Shown: piece by piece, positions 1 through 4,827 of the stretch
Layout of the letters: the number at the start of each line of letters is the position of its first letter
Numbering within the stretch: position 1 is the stretch's first letter
NCBI GenBank assembly: GCA_026394025.1
Contig: JAPKZC010000332.1
Coordinates: 1-5,777 of the forward strand
Reading direction: 5' to 3'
From: Candidatus Solibacter sp.
GTDB lineage: Bacteria > Acidobacteriota > Terriglobia > Bryobacterales > Bryobacteraceae
Length of the DNA stretch: 5,777 bases
Program-made: the position numbers and the translations under genes
The notes under the pieces: model-generated
The model's database searches: none
What the model saw: only the letters and a program-made list of their open reading frames with translations
What the model was told of the DNA's origin: nothing

Positions 1-2
1 TA

Positions 3-98
3 CCAGCAGAGCGCCGCGTCTTCTCCGTGCCCATGGAGACTCGCGGTTTTGGTGTGCCCGTGGAGATAAGGAGCTTCCCGGTATGGCCTACGAAGTGA
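3..98 (+). CDS. Phage small repeat protein, C-terminal fragment
   Basis: This is the 3' end of a gene entering from the left edge; only 31 residues and the TGA are visible. The residues form degenerate nine-residue units: RVFSVPMET, then RGFGVPVEI, then the decayed unit RSFPVWPTK. They share an R-x-F-x-V-P-x-E core. I recall similar V-P-A-E-x-R repeats in small proteins encoded next to fiber-tail adaptor genes in tailed phages, but no function is known to me. The stop lies inside the next gene, a 16-base overlap typical of packed phage operons. Its reading frame differs from that of the next gene. The repeat pattern makes the frame convincing despite the short length. The protein start is outside the window. 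Confidence 0.6.
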   Translation, partial: PAERRVFSVPMETRGFGVPVEIRSFPVWPTK

Positions 99-370
99 AG
101 AAAGATCCGAACGCCAATCTGGACTACGGATTCGATTGGACGGCCTGGCTCGGCGCCACCGACACGATCACAGAGAGCACCTGGGTCGTTCCCTCAGCCA
201 GCGGACTCACAACGCACAGCTCGTCGATTTCGACGAACGGCAAAGTCACCACCGTGTGGCTCAAAGCCGGGACCGCATCTGGCGCGGTGTATGCCGCGAC
301 GAACCATATCAAGACGGCCGCTGGACGCGAAGACGAGCGATCGCTGCGGGTGGCAGTTGTGGATCGGTAG
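83..370 (+). CDS. Phage fiber-tail adaptor-like structural protein
   Basis: This 95-residue protein resembles the small virion proteins annotated as phage fiber-tail adaptors. The signs are an N-terminus of the form MAYEVKKDPNANLDYGFDW, a central stretch rich in Ser/Thr with short beta-type segments, and an end with A-T-N-H-I then T-A-A-G-R-x-D-E-R-S. The general layout is aromatic/acidic start, 'W-x-V-P' strand, 'A-T-N-x-I-x-T-A-A-G-R' and an R-S-L-R-V-x-V-V tail. Such proteins are thought to act in the virion tail or neck rather than as enzymes. The ATG at 83 is supported by AAGGAG at 68-73, nine bases upstream. The gene overlaps the end of the preceding gene. The length fits a complete protein. 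The family assignment is from memory of the motif pattern and needs a profile search. Confidence 0.65.
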   Translation: MAYEVKKDPNANLDYGFDWTAWLGATDTITESTWVVPSASGLTTHSSSISTNGKVTTVWLKAGTASGAVYAATNHIKTAAGREDERSLRVAVVDR

Positions 371-414
371 GCGATTGCTGGCCCACCGACTGGCTGCGAA
401 CCTGCCTCTGGATC

Positions 415-837
415 GTGGTGCGCCCGTTCGCCGGGAACGGCGATAACTGGACGAGCAGCGCCACCTACCTGTGGGGCGCGTGCCTGCAGCAGGGCAACGA
501 TCCTAAACCTGGATATGTTCGCACGTGGGCGTCGCAGACCGCCTTCGTCGCGGCCGGAGTCGCGTGCGGCACGACCGTGATCGCGGCCAAGGACAACGCG
601 GAGTCGCCGCTTCGGATCTATGGTCCTGGATCGAATCTCGCGGATCACAGGCTTCTTGAGGTTACCGCCGGCGGTGAGCTGATCTTGGCGGGCGGCACCG
701 GCAACGGCTACCGCTTCGCCGAATTGATGGGTGCCACGAATGCCTCCGGGTGGGCTGGCGTGCCGAAAGTGAAGACGCCTGCCGGAGCCACGGCGTGTTG
801 TATTCCAATCCGTAATCCCCGAAAGGAAACCCGATGA
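415..837 (+). CDS. Hypothetical phage protein, start uncertain
   Basis: The reading frame ending at the TGA at 835-837 is clearly coding from about 370 onward, because nearly all codons end in G or C. I do not recognise the product. Visible features are a hydrophobic W/L/V stretch near the start, a Gly/Asn-rich segment (F-A-G-N-G-D-N-W), a Cys-containing A-C-L-Q-Q-G region and a Gly-rich C-terminal half with A-G-G-T-G-N-G-Y-R. This composition suits a beta-rich tail or decoration protein, but that is inference. There is no ATG in frame between 139 and the conserved-looking region. The nearest starts are GTG codons at 415 and 418, without a clear ribosome binding site, so the gene may begin with a rare start upstream or may have lost its N-terminus. 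The stop overlaps the next ATG (ATGA at 834-837), which implies translational coupling. From GTG 415 the protein has 140 residues. Confidence 0.55.
   Translation: MVRPFAGNGDNWTSSATYLWGACLQQGNDPKPGYVRTWASQTAFVAAGVACGTTVIAAKDNAESPLRIYGPGSNLADHRLLEVTAGGELILAGGTGNGYRFAELMGATNASGWAGVPKVKTPAGATACCIPIRNPRKETR
822..827 (+). promoter_or_regulatory. Ribosome binding site for the ATG at 834
   Basis: AAAGGA lies six bases before the ATG at 834, inside the end of the preceding gene. It fixes the start of the next small phage gene and fits the ATGA stop/start overlap. Confidence 0.6.
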
Positions 838-1154
838 AATTGACAATGGACCATACCCAGCGCCTGAACCTGCATGCGCTGCTGGGCGCGCAGCGGGCGG
901 ACGTTGGATCTATTCGTGCAATTTGGGCGGTGCAGGACAAGATTGCGAGTTGCAGCGCACACATTCGAGCCAACATGAGAACAGCAGTTTTCCTCTTCTT
1001 GACACTGCGCTTTGCCGCGATCGCGGCCGACGCGCATTCCCCGCGAGAGCAATTCTGCATGATTCTGTTGGGAAGTGCAAGAGTTATCGACGGTGGTCCG
1101 ATTGCTCACGTCACACCTCTATGCAGATGCCCGAAGCCGCGCGCGGTATCGTGA
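834..1154 (+). CDS. Phage small protein, genuine N-terminus with foreign tail
   Basis: The first ~36 codons (MKLTMDHTQRLNLHALLGAQ, then R-A-D-V-G-S-I-R-A-I-W-A-V-Q-D) resemble the start of a small hypothetical protein I recall from tailed-phage structural operons, which has an L-N-L-H-x-L-L-G-A-Q-R core and a W-x-L-Q-D segment. The start is strong: a good Shine-Dalgarno and an ATGA overlap with the previous gene. After about base 940 the predicted residues change character, becoming Cys-rich and without the expected charged helix. The open frame then drifts to a TGA at 1152-1154. I read this as a phage gene cut by a rearrangement, with readthrough into unrelated DNA. A second Met (base 975) opens a signal-peptide-like stretch (M-R-T-A-V-F-L-F-L-T-L) that could be the start of another lost gene. 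Function is unknown, and the second half is probably not a real protein. Confidence 0.5.
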   Translation: MKLTMDHTQRLNLHALLGAQRADVGSIRAIWAVQDKIASCSAHIRANMRTAVFLFLTLRFAAIAADAHSPREQFCMILLGSARVIDGGPIAHVTPLCRCPKPRAVS

Positions 1155-1356
1155 ATCTCATGCACAGCTCCGGCATCTTCTGGAGTGGGGTCCACGGCCT
1201 CGTCCGCCGCGTGGTAAACCTCAAGTCAATGATGCCTCGGAAGCTCAGTCACGCACCGGGATACCGCGCGACGCCGCTGGGATTCGCGCCAGAGGCTCCA
1301 ATCAGCGCCTCAGTCAGGGAGCGGTTGCCGCGCGCTGGCGCCGGGGCCGTCCTTCC
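941..1356 (+). other. Orphan junction region without a convincing gene
   Basis: About 415 bases separate the phage block from the oxidoreductase gene. All candidate frames here have weak codon bias or odd composition (Arg/Pro/Ser-rich), including the long in-frame extension upstream of the oxidoreductase and a + strand frame that starts at 923 and ends at the TGA at 1358-1360. That second frame overlaps the oxidoreductase ATG as ATGA, the pattern of a coupled upstream gene, so its last part could be the ghost of a former operon partner. A 14-base perfect palindrome sits at 1014-1027. No tRNA, integrase site or insertion-sequence end could be recognised. Confidence 0.45.
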
Positions 1357-2472
1357 ATGACGCCCCTGCCGCGCTCTACCGATCTCTTCGTCATTGGCGG
1401 CGGCCCCGCCGGCCTTGCTGCCGCTCTCGCAGCGCGCCGCCGCGGCCTGGATGTCACGCTCGCCGATTGCGCCGTGCCGCCCATCGATAAGGCTTGCGGC
1501 GAAGGCATCATGCCCGATGGCATGGCCGCCGCGCGTTCGCTCGGTCTCGATCTGGACGCCGGCGCCGGCCACCCCTTCCGCGGCATCCGCTTTTGTGATC
1601 GCGATTCCGCCGTCGAGGCCGCTTTCCCCAACGGAACTGGACTCGGTTTGCGCCGCACCATGCTCCATCAGTTGATGGTCAATCAGGCCATCGACGCCGG
1701 CGTCCGCCTGGCGTGGGGTGTCCGCGTTTCCGGCATCACTCCGCAGGGCGTCATCGCCGATGACCGCCTGGTGCGCGCCCGCTGGATCGCCGGCGCCGAT
1801 GGCGGCCACTCGCCGGTGCGCCGCTGGGCCGGCCTGGATGCCTGCCACCACGAGAGCCGCCGTTTCGGATTCCGCCGCCACTACGCCGTGACACCGTGGA
1901 GCGAGTACATGGAGATCCACTGGGGCGACGCCTGCCAGCTCTACGTCACTCCCATCGCCGCCGCCGAAGTCTGTGTCGTGCTGATCTCGCGCGACCGTCG
2001 CCTGCGCCTGGAAGATGCGCTGCCCGGATTTCCCGAAGTGGCGCGCCGTCTGGCAGGCGCGGGTCCATCCAATCTGGAGCGCGGTGGAGTCACCGCATCG
2101 CGCCGTCTCAAAGCCGTGTACCGCGGCAACGTGGCGCTGGTGGGCGACGCTTCCGGCTCCGTCGACGCCATCACCGGGGAGGGCCTCTGCCTGCTGTTCC
2201 AGCAATCCATGGCGCTGGCCGCGGCGCTTGACGCCGGCGATCTCGCGCGTTACCAGGCCGAGCACCGGCGGATCGGCCGCCGTCCCGAATGGATGGCTGA
2301 ACTGATGCTGCTGCTCGACCGCCGCAGCGGCTTGCGCTCGCGCGCCATCCGCGCTCTCGCCAAACGTCCCAATCTCTTTGCCGGCATGCTCGCCATGCAC
2401 GTCGGCGAACAATCCACCACGGATTTCCTTGCCAACGGCCTGGCCCTCGGCTGGCGAATGCTCACCTTATGA
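1357..2472 (+). CDS. FAD-dependent oxidoreductase, geranylgeranyl reductase type
   Basis: This 371-residue flavoprotein belongs to the geranylgeranyl-reductase / p-hydroxybenzoate-hydroxylase-like group, which reduces or oxidises isoprenoid and polyketide-derived substrates. Motifs run in order: dinucleotide-binding G-G-G-P-A-G at residues 14-19 ending in an acidic residue at 36; K-A-C-G-E-G-I-M-P at 45-53, matching the K-x-C-G-x-G motif of geranylgeranyl-reductase relatives; G-A-D-G-G-H-S-P-V-R at 146-155; and the second FAD motif G-D-A-S-G-S-V-D-A-I-T-G-E-G at 263-276. Length is normal for the family. An in-frame GTG at 1075 would add 94 Arg/Pro-rich residues without similarity to anything, so I chose the ATG at 1357, directly before the Rossmann motif. 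The ribosome binding site is weak (GGGG at 1343-1346), suggesting coupling to a former upstream gene. The stop overlaps the YceI start. The substrate is not determinable. Relatives occur beside type III polyketide synthases, which are absent here. Confidence 0.85.
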   Translation: MTPLPRSTDLFVIGGGPAGLAAALAARRRGLDVTLADCAVPPIDKACGEGIMPDGMAAARSLGLDLDAGAGHPFRGIRFCDRDSAVEAAFPNGTGLGLRRTMLHQLMVNQAIDAGVRLAWGVRVSGITPQGVIADDRLVRARWIAGADGGHSPVRRWAGLDACHHESRRFGFRRHYAVTPWSEYMEIHWGDACQLYVTPIAAAEVCVVLISRDRRLRLEDALPGFPEVARRLAGAGPSNLERGGVTASRRLKAVYRGNVALVGDASGSVDAITGEGLCLLFQQSMALAAALDAGDLARYQAEHRRIGRRPEWMAELMLLLDRRSGLRSRAIRALAKRPNLFAGMLAMHVGEQSTTDFLANGLALGWRMLTL

Positions 2473-3029
2473 TGAAACCGATGCGTCTCTTCCTCCCCTT
2501 CTGTGTGTCCGCCGTTCTGCTGGCAGCCGGCGATTCGTTGGTCATCGAACCGGCTCAGACCAAAGTCGAGTTCACCCTGGATAGCCTGCTGCACACGGTC
2601 CACGGGAGCTTCCGGCTGAAGCGCGGCACGCTGAGTTTCGACCCGCAGTCCGGTAAGGCCTCCGGCGAACTGGTAGTGGATGCCGCCAGCGGCGAGAGCG
2701 GCAGTGCGGGCCGCGATAAGAAGATGCACGCCGCAATTCTGGAGAGTGCCAAATACCCCGAAATCACCTTCCGTCCCGACCGCGTGGATGGCAAAGTCGT
2801 GCCCCAGGGCAAGTCGCAAGTGCAACTCCACGGAGTGTTCGCAATCCACGGCGTGGAACACGAAATCCTGCTCCCCGTCACGGTGGACGCCGCCGCCGGC
2901 CAGTACACGGTGGCCGCCACCTTCGAGATCCCCTACGTGAAATGGGGCATGAAGAACCCCAGCACCCTGATTCTCCGGGTCAGCGAGAAAGTGGAGATCA
3001 CCATCCACACCGTCGCGCGCACGATGTAG
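2469..3029 (+). CDS. YceI-family secreted lipid-binding protein
   Basis: This 186-residue protein begins with a short positive start and a hydrophobic run (residues 6-20, R-L-F-L-P-F-C-V-S-A-V-L-L-A-A), consistent with a signal peptide, followed by the YceI fold. Family marks include an I-E-P-A-Q-T-K-V-E-F opening, H-G-S-F then G-T-L-S-F-D-P near residues 45-60, D-K-K-M-H-A-A-I-L-E-S-A-K-Y-P-E-I-T-F around 79-97, and L-H-G-V-F-A-I-H-G-V-E-H in the second half. YceI proteins form a lipocalin-like beta barrel that binds polyisoprenoid chains in the periplasm. Here the role is inferred as carrying an isoprenoid or similar lipid. ATG 2469 overlaps the TGA of the oxidoreductase (ATGA); a second ATG at 2472 is equally possible. 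No separate ribosome binding site is evident, so translation is probably coupled. The stop is a TAG. Confidence 0.9.
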   Translation: MMKPMRLFLPFCVSAVLLAAGDSLVIEPAQTKVEFTLDSLLHTVHGSFRLKRGTLSFDPQSGKASGELVVDAASGESGSAGRDKKMHAAILESAKYPEITFRPDRVDGKVVPQGKSQVQLHGVFAIHGVEHEILLPVTVDAAAGQYTVAATFEIPYVKWGMKNPSTLILRVSEKVEITIHTVARTM

Positions 3030-3169
3030 GCCATAAGTTGCTTGTCACGCCAGGGGCGTCCCAACGAAGTGAAAGTGCGTGCCGCTTGCGTGGCGTAACC
3101 AATCCTGGCCGGAATTCGACCCCTTGCGTCGCGGCGCGAAAAGGTGTACAGAAACTGGTGGGGGCGCAT

Positions 3170-3325
3170 ATGACACAGAGCGATCCCAACCAACATCTGA
3201 AGGGCAAGAAATCACGTCACGTTATTACTTCACAGGCGGACCAGATCACAGAGGAGCAGGTCACACCGGATCCCGCGGCCAGAAAAAGGGCCGCCCTGGA
3301 GATAGGAGGTGCCCGTCATGGTTGA
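3170..3325 (+). CDS. Small hydrophilic protein upstream of membrane protein
   Basis: This 51-residue open frame starts at ATG 3170, with a G-rich ribosome-binding-like stretch (GGTGGGGG, 3157-3164) just upstream. It ends in a TGA eight bases inside the next gene. The sequence is highly polar with mixed charge (K-G-K-K-S-R-H, then D-Q-I-T-E-E-Q, then A-A-R-K-R-A-A-L-E) and has no membrane segment or signal peptide. I recognise no family. The overlap with the well-supported start of the 417-residue protein, and its position 140 bases after the YceI gene, suggest a leader cistron that couples translation or a small partner protein. Codon bias is moderate, so it could also be chance. The frame is open further upstream, but that part is the out-of-frame shadow of the YceI gene. 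Confidence 0.45.
   Translation: MTQSDPNQHLKGKKSRHVITSQADQITEEQVTPDPAARKRAALEIGGARHG
3304..3309 (+). promoter_or_regulatory. Strong Shine-Dalgarno fixing ATG 3318
   Basis: AGGAGG lies eight bases before ATG 3318, an ideal spacing. It rules in the ATG at 3318 over the in-frame GTG at 3309, which is too close to the site and overlaps it. Confidence 0.8.
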
Positions 3326-4571
3326 CGAAGACAAAGTAAACAGTACGATTCTACGGTACTCGCTGCTGGCCGGAGTTGCCGATATTACTCCGATTGTCGG
3401 CGCCGACCTGGCCGGAGTGCTCGGCTGCCAACTCACGATGTATTACACCCTCGCCGAGCACTATGGGGTTGAGGTAACCAAAGAGAGGTTTAAGGACCTG
3501 GTGCTTACGCTCGTGGGAGCGGTTGGCGGATGGTCCGCGACCATTTTTGGGGCGACCGCGATGATCAAGTCATTCCCGGGCGTGAGCAGCCTCTTCTTGT
3601 ACTGGCAGCCCCCTGTGGTTGCGGCGTTTACGTGGGCCATGGGCCAGGTTCTTAAGAGTTATCTTCCGTCGATCCGTGACGGCGCCGGCTTGGAGAAAGC
3701 GGACCTCCGGCTGGCGATGAAGGAAGCCTGGCACACTGCCAGGCACATGAATTGGAGAAAAGACCTTGCCGGAGCCATCCGGCCGGAGCGGGAGGCTGGT
3801 CCCGGCCCGGTGGAAGCCCGCGCGATGGGCGAGGGTCAGGCCGCGGATGCGGCGGACCAGCCCATCGAGGTGCTGCCGTACGAACAAAGAAAGCTGATTG
3901 TGATCGTGGATGACAGTACCAAGACGATCACCAAACAGTTGCCGATTGATGTGCTGCTGGTTCCCCGCGGACGCGCGCGAAACTTGTGTATCCCAGGCAC
4001 CGGACAGCCAGAGGCGAACTTCCCGTACATTGCCCACCCCTACAAGCCGCTTGTCTACTATCCCGCCCCGAAGTTTCATGATTGCCTGTTTGACGACAAG
4101 GCACGGGAGATCTTGAAAATACTGGTGTATCTGGGGGCGGCCCACGTCACGCTCGATGTTCAGAAGGGGTATGGATGGAAAGCCAAGATCGGGACCGAGG
4201 CAGGGCTTCGTCGCGTGCCAGTCGGGCTGAAGATCGGGGCAGGCAAGAGTTCCAGCAAGCGGCTCTATTTTAACGGCAAGTACAGTCCCACCCAGGCGCC
4301 GCAGCTTCCGCCGGATACGGTCTGGTACGAGCACGAGCCAATATGGAGAGATATCGCCGAGCAGCGGCTTCGCCAGGGCTTGGAGCAGTTCGAGTTGAAG
4401 GTGGAGTACAACGACGATTTCGGGATTGACGCGGAACTGCTGGCCGGCTTGGGGAAGCTGCTCAAGATCGCCGGTGTGCGCTTGTCCGGAGCATACACCA
4501 AATTCAAGAGCACCATTTGGCTGGTCGAAGTCGAGTTCGGGCACCACCTGGAGAGTCTTGGCGCCGCATGA
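3318..4571 (+). CDS. DUF697-like membrane protein with unknown C-terminal domain
   Basis: The protein has 417 residues and three parts. Residues ~10-118 resemble the DUF697 / YcjF-type helical domain: a hydrophobic stretch, P-I-V-G-A-D-L-A-G-V-L at 25-35, Q-L-T-M-Y-Y-T-L-A-E-H-Y-G at 38-50, a Gly/Ala-rich helix at 62-82 and another hydrophobic helix at ~97-113. That domain probably inserts in or lies on the membrane. Residues ~150-185 are a linker rich in Ala, Glu, Gly and Pro. Residues ~186-410 form a domain I do not recognise. Points to follow there are K-L-I-V-I-V-D-D-S (192-200), Y-Y-P-A-P-K-F-H (247-254), an I-L-K-I-L-V-Y-L-G-A-A helix-strand segment (265-275), W-Y-E-H-E-P-I-W (336-343) and an alternating polar/hydrophobic strand region at 358-408. 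No catalytic triad, Walker motif or nuclease motif is visible. An ideal ribosome binding site sets the start. It overlaps a small upstream frame by eight bases. The gene converges on the peptidase gene. Function unknown; a membrane-linked sensor or effector is speculation. Confidence 0.85.
   Translation: MVDEDKVNSTILRYSLLAGVADITPIVGADLAGVLGCQLTMYYTLAEHYGVEVTKERFKDLVLTLVGAVGGWSATIFGATAMIKSFPGVSSLFLYWQPPVVAAFTWAMGQVLKSYLPSIRDGAGLEKADLRLAMKEAWHTARHMNWRKDLAGAIRPEREAGPGPVEARAMGEGQAADAADQPIEVLPYEQRKLIVIVDDSTKTITKQLPIDVLLVPRGRARNLCIPGTGQPEANFPYIAHPYKPLVYYPAPKFHDCLFDDKAREILKILVYLGAAHVTLDVQKGYGWKAKIGTEAGLRRVPVGLKIGAGKSSSKRLYFNGKYSPTQAPQLPPDTVWYEHEPIWRDIAEQRLRQGLEQFELKVEYNDDFGIDAELLAGLGKLLKIAGVRLSGAYTKFKSTIWLVEVEFGHHLESLGAA
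3726..3744 (+). repeat. Perfect 8-bp inverted repeat inside the membrane-protein gene
   Basis: GCCTGGCA at 3726-3733 pairs exactly with TGCCAGGC at 3737-3744 around a three-base loop. It lies in the coding sequence at about residues 137-143, between the membrane domain and the linker. There is no T-run after it, so it is not a terminator. It may be chance in GC-rich DNA or slow ribosomes between the domains. Confidence 0.6.
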
Positions 4572-4734
4572 CTTTCCAGCCGGCGGCGTGGCAGTATGCT
4601 CCGCCCACCAGCGATACGCAGAGCCGTCGCGCTGTGCCCTCCGTCCCTCCGTTGCAGCGTGGTGCAGGACGACAGCGGTCGCGGGGCGCGCACGTTGTAG
4701 AAAGTCGACAGGCTACAAAAGGCGATAGTCTGTC
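4572..4734. other. Spacer between convergent genes
   Basis: No open frame here has supporting codon bias or recognisable residues. The spacer contains an eight-base tandem duplication (CCCTCCGT twice, 4637-4652) and ends in the hairpin at 4707-4734. Confidence 0.6.
4707..4734 (+). terminator. Hairpin between convergent genes, possible terminator
   Basis: GACAGGCTA (4707-4715) can pair with TAGTCTGTC (4726-4734) in a nine-pair stem with one G-U pair and a ten-base loop, read on the + strand. On the minus strand the same position is an A-C mismatch. The downstream + strand sequence is T-rich but has no clean T-run. It directly abuts the TAG at 4735-4737 of the minus-strand remnant, as expected for a shared terminator of the two converging transcripts. 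Support is structural only. Confidence 0.35.
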
Positions 4735-4827
4735 CTACTGTTCCTTGTTGAGCGTCAGTTTGAGGTCGAGGGTCTTCTTGTCGTTGGGCAGGATTTCGAC
4801 CGTCTGCGCGGCCCCCTCGTAGGCGAT
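4735..4827 (-). pseudogene. In-frame coding remnant after the peptidase stop, carboxypeptidase-regulatory-like end
   Basis: Reading on past the peptidase TGA (4830-4828) in the same frame gives 30 residues and then a TAG at 4737-4735. The residues include A-Y-E-G-A-A-Q-T-V-E-I-L-P-N-D-K-K-T-L-D-L-K-L-T-L and codons rich in third-position G/C. This resembles the last beta strands of carboxypeptidase-regulatory-like (CarboxypepD_reg or PEGA-type) domains, which end in a 'tVei.pndkktldlkL' pattern. No start codon is present, so it is probably the surviving tail of a deleted neighbour, or a former C-terminal extension of the peptidase separated by a nonsense codon. The family guess is from pattern memory only. 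Confidence 0.45.

Noticed and set aside
124..846. 240-residue minus-strand open frame across the phage block
   Set aside because: It is antisense to three well-packed + strand frames with ribosome binding sites and phage-like residues; its Arg/Gly/Ala-rich composition is typical of a high-GC shadow.
1075..1356. 94-residue N-terminal extension of the oxidoreductase from GTG 1075
   Set aside because: The extension is Arg/Pro-rich and precedes the Rossmann motif, which is normally at the very N-terminus of this family; ATG 1357 gives the usual length.
1249..2412. 387-residue minus-strand open frame
   Set aside because: It lies opposite the oxidoreductase, whose FAD motifs prove the + strand; the antisense product has no recognisable motif.
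3124..3152. Possible sigma-70 promoter (TTGCGT, 17 bases, TACAGA) before the small frame
   Set aside because: Each box matches only half of the consensus, and the implied transcript start would remove the ribosome-binding-like stretch before ATG 3170.
3030..3169. tRNA or attachment-site-like sequence between YceI and the small frame
   Set aside because: A TTCGAC-type string is present, but no acceptor stem, anticodon arm or CCA end can be assembled around it.
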